A stretch of DNA of 64,000 bases from Vermamoeba vermiformis (lineage: Eukaryota; Tubulinea; Echinamoebida), in contig JBEWZL010000238.1 in the NCBI GenBank assembly GCA_045837725.1, forward strand, positions 1 through 64,000, read 5' to 3'. The notes under the pieces were generated by a model. The model worked only from the letters and a program-made list of their open reading frames with translations. It searched no databases and was not told where the DNA came from. Below, one piece after another: positions 1-9,473 of this stretch (positions within the stretch are counted from its first letter, which is position 1; every line of letters starts with the position of its first letter). The position numbers and the translations under genes were made by a program.

Positions 1-261
1 AATATTTGTTAATTTTATTAAATTAAATTAACTATTCGAGATCTGTGATTTCGTACACCCTTAAGTACGTTCAAACCACGAGCAATTGACAGGCGGTGTT
101 GCTCGAAGTACGCGGGGTCAAGTACGGGGCAGGCAAATTGGATTTTTTTTAAATTAGCAATAATTAGTTAATTTTGAGAATAAATCGATATAAAAATTAT
201 TATACGGCTACAGTGGAAAATCTAACAAGAGTTTTATTAGGCTGTGAAGTAGTTTTACAAC

Positions 262-1632
262 ATGCTCGAGTACACGGACTGCGTTTCGTTGCAACAATGG
301 CTTGAGAAGTCGATAAAATTAGAAGAATTTTGCGAAATTAAACCTACTCTTGTACAGCAAGTAAAATTAACTGTACAAACTGTATGCGGTAATAAAAAAT
401 TGAAAAACATGTATAATTGACAATTTGTAGGTAAAAACACGGGGAGAGAGCTTGGTATCGTGTTCAATGAGGGAATGGCATTGCGATTGTGTATTTCTAA
501 GGGCAGTTATTTGGTTTTTGCTGCTCATGACAGTGTGGCACAGGCTGTGGTGGATCAAGCCCCTTTAACAATGAAAACGGTTACTGGCAACACTCTATTG
601 TTGGTGGATGAAGGGGTTGGCAGATCTGTGGTGGTCTTTCAGCCTGAACTGGTGTGGGATGTTTATGGCCCTGATATCCTCTTAGAATCAGCTCTATTTA
701 GCACAAACCTTACTACTGTCTTGTCAACTCAAAGTGATTACTTGCGACAAATCACTTTGTTGGAGGCTCTGCTGGATCCTTGCTTATTTAATGGTTTTGG
801 TCCGTTGCTTGTCAATGAGATTCTTCAACGGCTATATTATTATTTCGGTAATCACCAGATTTGCAGTTTACAAAAGACTCATATCTTTTACAGAAATACG
901 TCCATTCATCAATGCTAGGCAATTTTTAAAGCATGATCACAACCGCAACCTTCTTCAACGCATGAGCACTGAATTTATTGGTCAGTTTTTACATATGTCA
1001 TCCTTGGCACTGAACTGTGTCGATTTCATGGACTTTGGATGGCTTGATTTAAGATCTGTGTTGCTGTTTTCGTTTCGGCAACAAGCTTGTCGTGAAACAA
1101 CAGTAAGCTGGTACAGTGTTGCTTTGGTCTCTCAGAAAGAAGAAATTTGTTATTCAACATGCGAGTCTGTTGATTTGCCGCAAAATTGGCGTAAAATGGC
1201 CACAGTTCTCCAAGGGCCAGGACTATCTCATTACTTTGCTTGGCAAAAGGTTAGTATGATGCCCATCTCTGTAGCTTTGCTAATTGTACTAGTCTGAGGC
1301 AAGTCACTCCAAAAGAAAGGCGTTATCAACTAGCGAGATGCGAGTCAAAAAGCCACGCAACCACCAGTCTGCTACACCAAAGAGAGAAACTGAAGATGTT
1401 GATTCAATGTTTGTTCCGTATTGTGATGTTCTCTGCAAGTATGTGTTATAATCCAATTCTATATCAATTTCTAATGTTTAATAGTGTTACTTTTCCTGAT
1501 TATTCTGACGACTGCACTGAAAGTGAAGATGAGAGCTCAGCCAACGACAAAGAGGTCGCAAGATTAAAACGTAGATTTAACAAAAAGTGTCGTAGGATTG
1601 CCAACAAATTCAAACACAAAATAAAATTGTAA
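262..1632 (+). CDS. Five-exon gene, possible Fpg/Nei H2TH-like protein
   Basis: Five exons (262-388, 431-847, 894-1249, 1293-1438, 1485-1632) join in frame to a 397-residue protein. All junctions use GT-AG with introns of 42-46 bases. Around residues 120-170 the order GPD, LLD, FNGFG and NEIL resembles the stretch leading into the helix-two-turn-helix of Fpg/Nei DNA glycosylases (family pattern GPD, LLD, GxGN, EaL). The N-terminal Pro-Glu/Gly catalytic start of that family is absent, since the protein begins MLEYTD, so a catalytic glycosylase is unlikely unless another first exon exists. The C-terminus is acidic, then strongly basic (RLKRRFNKKCRR), as in nucleic-acid-binding tails. The family call is tentative; that the gene is real is well supported by the clean exon joins. 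Confidence 0.5.
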
Positions 1633-1665
1633 CTCTTCACTCAATTGTTGCACTAATGTATTGAC

Positions 1666-2062
1666 CTTTGAGGTTGTAGCCTGTAGGGTAACAACCCGAA
1701 ACGTTGTTGAGTTGAAGGTAACAACCTCCCTGGCTTTGGATGTTGTCGCCTTGAAGGTAACGATTGTCGCCTTGAGGGTAACGACACTGATGTTGTCTCC
1801 TTGAAGGTAACAACCTACCTGACTTTGGACGTTGTCGCCTTGAAGGTAACGACCTCTGACGTTGTTGCCTTGAAGGTAACGACCTCTGACGTTGTCACCT
1901 TGAGGGTAACGACACTGACGTTGTCGCCTTGAAGGTAACAACCTCCCTGACTTTGGACGTTGTTGCCTTGAGGGTAACGACCTACCCAACTTTGGACGTT
2001 GTCGCCTTGAAGGTAACGACCTCCCACATTGTCACCTTGAAGGTAACGCCTCTGGTGTTGTC
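1666..2062. repeat. Minisatellite, about 30-base unit
   Basis: About 13 tandem, imperfect units each contain CCTTGAAGGTAAC or CCTTGAGGGTAAC followed by GACCTCTGACGTTGTCG-like sequence. Unit lengths alternate between about 21, 29-30 and 39 bases; the 39-base variant carries an extra CTGACTTTGGA stretch. The array starts about 30 bases after the stop codon of the preceding gene. Most unit lengths are multiples of three, so both strands stay open for a while, but no start, splice or protein family supports coding. Confidence 0.9.
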
Positions 2063-2139
2063 CAGAGGATATTTCATGCGTTGGCCATTCGACTTAGTAT
2101 TTTTTCCATAACCCAAACATCTGTCAACCCCAAGTATAT

Positions 2140-2235
2140 ATAAAATATGAAGTAGAAGAGCTCTTAGAGCAAAGGAGAGGAAAGTCTGGAATGGAGTACT
2201 TAGTGAAGTGGTTAGGATGGAGTAATCAATACGTG
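2140..2235 (+). mobile_element. Chromodomain fossil, probable retroelement or transposon remnant
   Basis: Translation here gives a chromodomain-like segment: YEVEELLEQRR, then MEYLVKWLGW. The YLVKWxGW core is the hallmark of chromodomains. In gene-poor, repeat-rich DNA such a piece is most often the tail of a Ty3/gypsy chromovirus integrase, although chromodomains also occur in some DNA transposons. Only this fragment is recognisable; no other element parts or terminal repeats were found beside it, so it is treated as a broken fossil. Confidence 0.5.
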
Positions 2236-2367
2236 AATGGATTATGCTTTAGACTGCCGCCACTGATTTTTGACATTTTGCAAGCCAGATTTTGTCTTGC
2301 ATAACCTGTACATTTTCACCAGTGAATAAAATAAGGGAGTGATTGCAATAGCAACCTTGTTTTCTAC

Positions 2368-2388
2368 GTGGACCAAAAAAACTGCCCA
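2368..2388. repeat. Isolated transposon-end motif
   Basis: The sequence GTGGACCAAAAAAACTGCCC matches the terminal motif of the inverted-repeat elements at 4600-5016 and 22919-23905. No partner end was found within the preceding 2 kb, so this is probably a truncated copy. Confidence 0.6.
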
Positions 2389-2565
2389 TATTCCAAACCT
2401 CCAGTGGTGGTGAACTTCAAAAGAGCTTATTGTTGGAAGATTTGGTTTAATCCCATGAAAGGCCACCAAAAGCTACATTGCTTTTTGCTTAAACCAACTC
2501 TACAACAACAAAATCAATACAAGAGTTCATCACTACCAAGGCTATTTTGAAACAATATTCCACAG

Positions 2566-2853
2566 ATGCACAGTGGGATGGAGGGCCAGAGGGAAGGACA
2601 TATTATTTTTACTTCTAAACCTATTGGACAACCCTTAGAAAAGCATCCAAAGTATGCAAACTTTCCAGAGATTCAACACAACAAATTTCATTCGTTTATG
2701 GATGATAAGCAAAAAGCTTTCTGGCAACAGCTATTGGATACTTCTGGACAGTGTTTGATTCCTACAGAAGCACAATCAATGGTATTTGATCTTGTTCCAA
2801 AACTGCAAGCAAAAAAACCTGTGGAAGTTAAAAAGACAAACAAAACTCTGTAA
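2566..2853 (+). CDS. Unrecognised 95-residue ORF in repeat-rich DNA
   Basis: An ATG-started ORF of 95 residues, not obviously low-complexity (HSFMDDKQKAFWQQLLD, then a Lys-rich tail). I do not recognise a family. It lies between the chromodomain fossil and the inverted-repeat element, with no clear introns or adjacent exons, so it may be a fragment of a mobile element or of an old gene rather than an expressed protein. Confidence 0.2.
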   Translation: MHSGMEGQREGHIIFTSKPIGQPLEKHPKYANFPEIQHNKFHSFMDDKQKAFWQQLLDTSGQCLIPTEAQSMVFDLVPKLQAKKPVEVKKTNKTL

Positions 2854-4599
2854 TTACAAATGTCAAAGAAGATAGAAAATGGTCATGAATAGAAAGTATG
2901 ATTTTAGGGAAGAGATTTAATCAGAAAACCCATAAAACAGACTATCATGTCCTCTGGGAGGCTGGTGATTGAACTTATTAGCCAGAAGAGAACTTTTACA
3001 ACTCAGATGGGGTCGAAAATGAAGCCTTCAGTCAATACAAGCTGCAAAAGAAAGTCCTTCTAAAAAACCCAAAAAAATGTAATAAAATACCCATCCTCTT
3101 TTTTGTTTACCCTTTAATGATAGTCACTACCGCCAACCAGACTCTCTCAAAGTTTCTGAGCAATATCACTTCTGGTTTCTACCCAAGGTTGTGTTAGAGT
3201 AAAGGTCAAAAATGAAGAAACATGGAGCCAGATAGTCTTGTAGTTGTAGATTACAAGAGCAGTACAAAAGGAATTTAAAATGTAAGTGCATTTTCATGAA
3301 CCTTTTTTTTTTCTTGAATTAAACATTATTTAATTGATTTTAAAAAACAAATTCATTTTTTTAATTCATTAGTGGCTTAGTGTACTTTTCAATAAGTTAC
3401 AATATTTAGGGCGTTACTAAGTTATTGTTGGACAATCCATTTAATGTGCTATAGTAAAAAGTTTCAAAGGCCATATTGAAGGAAAAAAATAGAAACTCTT
3501 CCAGATCCAAATTATGACTTCAAATATAATGGGATTTGGGATTGTACAAACACTGCTTTGTGTGTTAGTAGTATCCATCTGTTTCAATTTGCAAAAGCAG
3601 TGATTATGGGAATTATAAATTATTGGACTGAGACATCTATAGTGTAGTCAGTGTTACAAAACAAGATGCTGTCCTTCATACCTAAGGTACAGTCTACAAG
3701 AAATGAGTTTATTTATTTTTTGTTGTTGCATTAATTGGTGGTGAAATTACAGTGTGTTCTGCATAGGGTCCAAGTTCTTGGCCACTGCTGTTGACTGGTG
3801 GAGGAGATGCATATCGTGGGCTTGTCATGTAATCTATAGAAGATTGAGAAGTGGATTTGCTGTCCATGATTGGGATAATGTGTTAAAAATGCTACTGCAC
3901 TTTTTTGGGATTTTGGATTCTGCGTTTTTTCTACTTAGAAAATAACATTAACCTTCATGAAAGATTTAAAATTCATGAAACAACATTGTATTTTGTATTT
4001 TATTTAAATAAATTGCTAATATACCTTGTGCATAGAGTAATGCAATAGCGTATAATTTGCTAGTTTTTAATTTTTTTGGTTACCTCGTGTGATCACCATT
4101 CAATGGTTTCTTATTAAAGCACCAACACTCATGCCATCACTAGCCTGTAAAGATGAACTCAAACACCCTTATATTTTCCATTTTCAAAAATTATGCTACA
4201 GCCTCAGGATACATATGCACAATATTATACAATTGAACGCAAATAGGGTAATCTTGAACGACAGATAAGTGGATTTAATAACCAAATCTTGTCGGATTTC
4301 TGGTTGGGAGCGCCCTATCATTAAATATTTGAGTTTTATATTATATTTGAATATTACGAGCAAGGGGCTACTAAACTTAACTTGTTCGGGTAGTATTCAA
4401 CATTTTATTTTCAGATTTCAATACTCCTTCGATTATTGAGTCCACTTAATTATGTAACGTCGTACTAACATTAAATAGATTATTAGTGATTGTTTAGTGT
4501 GTGTCAAAAGTGGTGATTAATTTTCAGCTGTTTTAGGTGGTGTGTTGAAGAGTTAAAAGTTGGGGGTAACACAACTAAGCCTCAATGAGTTGTAATATA
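2854..4599. other. AT-rich spacer, no gene seen
   Basis: About 1.7 kb without a convincing gene or RNA. Short ORFs (for example 3754-3945) lack family features and splice context. A/T runs are common. A short similarity to the ATTTAAATAAA core of the 6.3 kb repeat occurs near 4000. Confidence 0.5.
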
Positions 4600-5016
4600 G
4601 GCAGTTATTTTTGGTCCACGCAGAGCTTGCTTTTCTGCAAAACTCTCACTTAGAAACATGAAGGAGGAATGGTAAAAGAGAAGGAAGATGTCCAAAATTC
4701 CAGCATGAATTGCAATGGAAAATCAGAACTGATTTTGGATTCCAAAGCTGTACAGTGTCCAGACTCACAAATGAATCACAGCTGACATGTTTTCTTGACA
4801 TTTCAAGAAGTGATACGATTTTTCAATGATATTCAAGGATTACAACCTGTTTTTGGCTGATTTCTTGATGTATTGGTTTTTCATGGGGTACACACCTGTC
4901 AAACTTGTCATGTGAGAATCTGGGCGCTGCACAGCGTTCTGATAACTGTCAGGGCCTGATTTTCTGTGCTAACCTGTGTGAAAAGCAAACTCTGCGTGGA
5001 CCAGAAAAAATTGCGC
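4600..5016. mobile_element. 0.4 kb terminal-inverted-repeat element (MITE-like)
   Basis: The left end reads GGCAGTTATTTTTGGTCCAC followed by GCAGAGCTTGCTTTTC. The right end, reverse-complemented, reads GCGCAATTTTTTCTGGTCCAC followed by GCAGAGTTTGCTTTTC. These form terminal inverted repeats of about 40 bases with a few mismatches. The interior has no coding capacity. Parts of the interior recur, partly inverted, in the element at 22919-23905, and the end motif recurs at 2368. This defines a small non-autonomous DNA-transposon family. I could not identify a clear target-site duplication. Confidence 0.75.
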
Positions 5017-5678
5017 ATATATATTTACATATGTATTCTTGGTAGGGAGCAGATTTGACAACTATCAGCACCAATCTGTAATTACAAGCATCAAATTTAG
5101 CCATTCATTTCATTGGTCGATCTCAGCTGCTTCCAACCGCAGTCGCGGCCAAAAGTATCGCCCCACCTTAAAAAAATTATCCCTCCTCAGCAAGGGGAGC
5201 CATGGCTGTAATCCTCTTGCAAGTAACAACCAGAAAAACTTGGGTTACTTATCACACGTATTTCAGAGATGCTTTGTAGTCAGAGCAGCTCAAGAGGACC
5301 GATCAAAATCGACCTTCTCCATTCCATAAACGCGCTATTGTTATCCTTTGAGCATTGGAATTGCCTGAGTCTGCCATCCAATCCCAGGATCTTTAGCCAA
5401 CTGCAACAGATTGTTAGTGCTTAAATAGATAGTCTGGATTTACAATATCATCTGAGTGGCCTTTTGTTCTTCATAACACTTGAGATCCGCAGTGTCAAAC
5501 TGCTTGCAACACTCAATTTGCCGGGTTCTCTACATAGTTATCAAACATAATTTATTAAGTTCAGTATTAAGGAATTAACAAAAAGCTACCCTGTACAACC
5601 ACTGTCGATCAGGGATTTGCACTTTCAACTGACTTGTTTGATCTAATGAACATGCAGTACAAATGACCCGAAGCTCCT

Positions 5679-6173
5679 GTGAATTTTAACTTGCCCAGAG
5701 TCAGATCCACATTTTTGGATGTGGTAGAGTATTTTATAATTTTGCATACAAAGAGAGCCCAAAAACAAGACTTTGATGTCTTGTGGACTGCAAGGCAAGC
5801 ATTCATCCGTGTCTACCATGGAAACCTTTGGAGGCTGACTGTGACTCAACATTTTATGACAAATGAAGCTTTGAGATTTGCTCAGATCGACAACGGAGCA
5901 TACAATACTTTACAGGAAGGGGTTGAACATGCTCATTTGGATGATAAGAAGAGCTCCAATGTAACTTTCAAGGGTGGTAATTCGAATGCAACTGGTACCA
6001 ACTGTTGGCAACAGATCCTCAACAAGCAGCAAGTTAGACGTGAGTTAAACAAAAGAGATCTGGCTCCAGAAGGCACTTTGCCCCTTCATTATCGATTTAT
6101 AAACTCAGAAGACAATGCTGGTGACTTGGAGTATCCTAAATATGCCCCTTCTCACTTAAAATGGTTTTTGTAA
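5679..6173 (+). pseudogene. Unrecognised open frame, possibly transposase-derived
   Basis: An open frame of about 164 codons opens with GTG rather than ATG; its first internal ATG is near codon 60. Composition looks protein-like (DVVEYFIILHTKRAQ, VEHAHLDDKKSSN). No matching upstream exon is evident, and it sits in the transposon-rich stretch just left of the cluster. I do not recognise the family; a decayed DNA-transposon gene is the likeliest explanation. The 660 bases before it (5017-5678) show nothing I can annotate. Confidence 0.25.
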
Positions 6174-6304
6174 TACCTCTTAGTGCTTGGTTCAAGAATG
6201 ACCCAATTAACCAGCGGAGGTAAAAAATTAAATAAAATATTTGATAGCTTTCCAACTCATCGTAAAATACAGCCTTAGCTTATACCAACTTAATACCTTA
6301 TTAC

Positions 6305-6467
6305 AAGTCAATATCCTGTGTTGGACTTATTATTTGGTTGGGTGTTTAATTTTTGTTTTTTTTTTCATTATTTTTTTGGATGTGATAGTCTTGTAAGCAG
6401 GTGTTCAATATTTAAATAAAATTTTTATTCTTTTTTTTGGATGTGATAGTCTTGCGATAGTCTTAGT
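6305..6467 (+). repeat. Dispersed repeat with two GGATGTGATAGTCTTG boxes, copy 1
   Basis: Two copies of GGATGTGATAGTCTTG (6378-6393 and 6439-6454) flank an AT-rich core containing CAATATTTAAATAAAA, preceded by AAGTCAATATCCTG. The same arrangement occurs at 11089-11240 and, as one inverted half, at 26055-26115. All copies lie between cluster genes. This copy ends about 170 bases upstream of the FkbH-like start codon. Confidence 0.75.
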
Positions 6468-6639
6468 GCCATTCAGAGAAAATGGCAGAGATTTCCTGAT
6501 TTTTCAGAGCAGATTTTTTTCACCTTGGGTTCTGAATAAAAAGGCTTTTTAACCAGGGGAAGACATTCAGTAATCTTATTTTGATAAAGCTCCAATCACA
6601 ATTATATTGATACTTTACTGAGATTAAAGAAAGAAAGCA

Positions 6640-8451
6640 ATGTTTCCTGGTGTGTACAAAGCATTCATGGAATCAGGAGTTCTGCCTCACATTAAAAAGG
6701 ATGACAGAGTTTGGAACATTCGTGAAGGGGACGAACACAAGCAACAGTTTGCTAAAATATTTTGTGAAAAAGTATTAATGTCTGGGGAGGTGAAGTTAAT
6801 AATATTTGATTTGGATAACACCATGTGGAAGGGTGAGATTGCGGAAGCTGGAATTATTTTGGAAGAGGAAAAATTAGCTTTTGTTAAAAAGTTGGTAAAA
6901 GCAGGCATTATGGTATCCATTTGTTCTCGGAATGATTTTGCAACTGTTCAAAAGTTCTTACAATCAATTAACATGTGGGAATACTTCATCTTCCCCGAGA
7001 TAAACACTTTTCAAAGTAAAGGGCCCATGGTGAAGAATATTCTTTCCAACTGTAATTTACGTAGTCAAAATTGCCTTTTTGTAGATGATGAACTCCGAAA
7101 CAGAAATGAGGTGTGGCATGCTAACGTTCCTTGCCTTGGCCTGCATCCCGACCTTTTTTGGCTGTGCCTTCTTGAAGACTTTGATTATGATAAAGGAGGG
7201 GAACAACGGTTACTCCAGTACAAAGTTATGGAAAAAAAGCATCAATACAAAAATGAAGGAGGCTTATCAACTGAGGAGTTCCTACGGCGAAGTGCCATTA
7301 AAGTAACTATTCAAGATAAAGAAATTGAGGCATTAGCTCCCAGACTAGAGGAACTTTTTAGCAGAGCCAATCAATTGAACTTTACCAAAACGAGGCTTAA
7401 AGAAGGAGAAATACTTGCAGCACTTTCTGAACCAAATGTGCAAGCTGGAGCCATTCATGTAAAAGATCTTTTTGGGAATTATGGTGTGGCTGGCTTCTTT
7501 CTTTTAAGTGAGGGGGAGCTAAAACACTTTGTATTCTCCTGTAGAGTGCTAGGCATGAATGTGGAAACTGCAGTCTATCAGTACTTGGGAAAGCCAAAGC
7601 TTGTTGAAATACAACCGACAGCTGTTCAAAATTTGAGCGACAAAAGCCATATCGATTATGTTGATATTCAAATTGGAATGGTTTCTGAGGATGGAGGTCT
7701 GATCGGAAGCAAATATATCACGATAAAAGGATCCTGTTGGACAGTAACTATCTCAGCAATCTTGGCCAGTAGAGTGAAATACAACTTTACCATTTTGCCT
7801 TATGATAACCCTGATCCTTATGGCCTTGGACACTCTGACTCAATAGCCTTTCAACTAAGAGAGGATAAGACTAATTTGGACTTCTTGGATAAGTATTGTG
7901 ACTTTGCAATTCAAGATGTTCAGGAAGGATATTTAATATTTCAACCCTGGAGAGAGGCTGATGTTTTGACATTCAAGCACAAGCACATTAAAGATTTATA
8001 CATCCCGTTTGGTGACACCAAGTCTTCATTGGTAACTAATAGAAGTGAATTTATTAGTAAAAATGGCCTTAGCGAGGAATTTGTTCAAAAATTTGAGGAA
8101 AACTTTGAGGTAGCTGGAGTTATGACACCTGAGAGGCTATATGCCAATATTCAATTAATGCATTCCAAACTGCCAAAGGGAGTGACTCTAATCATTCAAA
8201 ACTTCAATGATCTGAAAAAAGGACCAGATGATCCACATCATGCCTTGCACTGTTCTTTGAATGAGTGCATCGATAAAATTGTGCGAGATTATGAAGACAT
8301 CAAATTAATGGACTGCAGAGGCATTACACTTGAAGACATTGTGAAGGAGAATGAAGTTTTTTCTTTGAAAAGAGAGGTCAATGTAAGATTAGCTTCTCAA
8401 CTGGCGGACATTATCAATTTAAATGATGCTCAAAATAATAATAATAACTGA
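6640..8451 (+). CDS. FkbH-like HAD-IIIC enzyme with extra C-terminal domain
   Basis: Intronless, 603 residues from an ATG. Residues about 50-190 form a HAD-superfamily IIIC domain with the nucleophile motif DLDNT (57-61), CSRND and FVDDE. Residues about 190-325 match the GNAT-like second half of FkbH proteins (LFSRANQLNFTK, ending RVLGMNVETAVYQYL). Characterised FkbH enzymes dephosphorylate 1,3-bisphosphoglycerate and load a glyceryl unit onto a carrier protein. Residues about 330-600 form a third domain; KGSCW followed by long alpha/beta sequence recalls SGNH-like modules in capsule proteins, but that is tentative. The tail is poly-Asn. The architecture is bacterial in flavour and the gene lacks introns, so ancient transfer is possible. 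No carrier protein is encoded nearby, so the acceptor is unknown. It opens the cluster on the left. Confidence 0.85.
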   Translation: MFPGVYKAFMESGVLPHIKKDDRVWNIREGDEHKQQFAKIFCEKVLMSGEVKLIIFDLDNTMWKGEIAEAGIILEEEKLAFVKKLVKAGIMVSICSRNDFATVQKFLQSINMWEYFIFPEINTFQSKGPMVKNILSNCNLRSQNCLFVDDELRNRNEVWHANVPCLGLHPDLFWLCLLEDFDYDKGGEQRLLQYKVMEKKHQYKNEGGLSTEEFLRRSAIKVTIQDKEIEALAPRLEELFSRANQLNFTKTRLKEGEILAALSEPNVQAGAIHVKDLFGNYGVAGFFLLSEGELKHFVFSCRVLGMNVETAVYQYLGKPKLVEIQPTAVQNLSDKSHIDYVDIQIGMVSEDGGLIGSKYITIKGSCWTVTISAILASRVKYNFTILPYDNPDPYGLGHSDSIAFQLREDKTNLDFLDKYCDFAIQDVQEGYLIFQPWREADVLTFKHKHIKDLYIPFGDTKSSLVTNRSEFISKNGLSEEFVQKFEENFEVAGVMTPERLYANIQLMHSKLPKGVTLIIQNFNDLKKGPDDPHHALHCSLNECIDKIVRDYEDIKLMDCRGITLEDIVKENEVFSLKREVNVRLASQLADIINLNDAQNNNNN

Positions 8452-8668
8452 ATCTCTGGTTAATGGATTGCAGTTTTGATTCTGTTTAAATAAGACCTGT
8501 CATAACTTGAAGATCTGACCTAAAATGGTGGCTAAACATTCGGAGCTTTAGCAGGAACAACTTAATTCGTTTTTTAATAATTGATAGTAAATGATCAGTT
8601 CAATCGATTGGTTGTGAAGTTTGTCAGAGATTTCTCCTATGTATGTTTTGCACATTGACTGATTAATC

Positions 8669-8892
8669 TTAAGGCTCATATGCAGCTTCATATTTAGTTT
8701 GGCGCTTAGGCACCCACTTCTTGTCTTGACGTTGAGGGATTTGCTTGCCCTTCTTGGATCCACCTGCATGAGCATATTAAGTTGCAAATAACAAGAATAA
8801 AACACCTTCTCCACAACTAAAATAATTTGTTTCATTAGACAGCCAATTGCATTAAAGGTTTTGATGAGCCTATTTTTGGGTGCACCAATCAT
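8669..8892 (-). CDS. Possible 33-residue Lys-rich protein, two exons
   Basis: A 7-base first exon (8886-8892, ATG ATT G), a GT-AG intron of 122 bases and a second exon (8669-8763) give a 33-residue, Lys/Arg/Gln-rich peptide: MIGGSKKGKQIP, then DKKWVPKRQTKYEAAYEP. Codon-level order looks protein-like, but it is too short for a family call. It would be transcribed away from the prenyltransferase-like gene from a 74-base divergent spacer. Its small size makes this a hypothesis. Confidence 0.3.
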
Positions 8893-8966
8893 TTATCGAT
8901 TTTTACCAATCGTTAATTTTTTTCAGTCTTTAGATTAGTGCCGCCATTAGAAACAAATATACCACA

Positions 8967-9473
8967 ATGATACGAAGTTCTGGCAAATACTTTTCCGACT
9001 TTTTGCACACCATTTTGAGCTCATGCCACTACTCTGAACATGAGGTAGCAAGATGTGTAGATAAACTTGGAGCCTTTTTGGGACAACTCACAGTGCTGCA
9101 ACTTCCCTCAAAGCCAGCATGGCCTTCATTTGTTACAGATGACCATACACCCATTGAATTTAGCATAACTTTTTCCACTGGAAAGAGGCCTGTGGTCCGA
9201 ATGGTAGGGGAACCATTACCACAATATATAAAAGATAGTTTGTCCATGGCTGACATCGTTAACACGGCCGAGGAGTTTTACGCCCAAGCAAAAGCTCAGA
9301 ATTCCTTTAATTGGACAGTCTATGAAAAATTGAAGCACCTTTACATGGTGCCTGCTGAAAAAGCCTCTGGGCCATTTTATGCTTGTTTTGGAGTTGACCT
9401 TCAGCCCATGTCATACTTTATTTTTCTTTCTTGGCTTAACAAGCTGCACTCCAGTTTCAAAAGTTTTTGTTAG
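8967..9473 (+). CDS. DMATS-type aromatic prenyltransferase, N-terminal third only
   Basis: The frame from ATG 8967 matches the start of dimethylallyltryptophan-synthase-type (ABBA fold) prenyltransferases. It has the pattern W-x-S-x-x-T-x-D-x-TPIEFS (PSFVTDDHTPIEFSI), VVRMVGEPL and a later PFYACFGVDL, which corresponds to the family's f-x-x-g-f-D-L strand. These enzymes transfer prenyl groups to aromatic acceptors and usually have 350-450 residues. Here only about 140-150 are present before the frame runs into the overlapping glycosyltransferase N-terminus. Either the gene is truncated, or an intron at 9385-9454 (gttttg...ctccag) fuses it in frame to the glycosyltransferase. The missing two thirds make catalysis unlikely. 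The family call rests on motif order read by eye. Confidence 0.5.
   Translation: MIRSSGKYFSDFLHTILSSCHYSEHEVARCVDKLGAFLGQLTVLQLPSKPAWPSFVTDDHTPIEFSITFSTGKRPVVRMVGEPLPQYIKDSLSMADIVNTAEEFYAQAKAQNSFNWTVYEKLKHLYMVPAEKASGPFYACFGVDLQPMSYFIFLSWLNKLHSSFKSFC

Noticed and set aside
5039-5329. 96-codon frame next to the inverted-repeat element
   Set aside because: Begins at TTG rather than ATG, has no recognisable motif and lies in transposon-rich DNA.
8967-9473. Complete DMATS prenyltransferase
   Set aside because: Only the N-terminal third is present before the UGT begins, and I found no later DMATS motifs elsewhere in the window.
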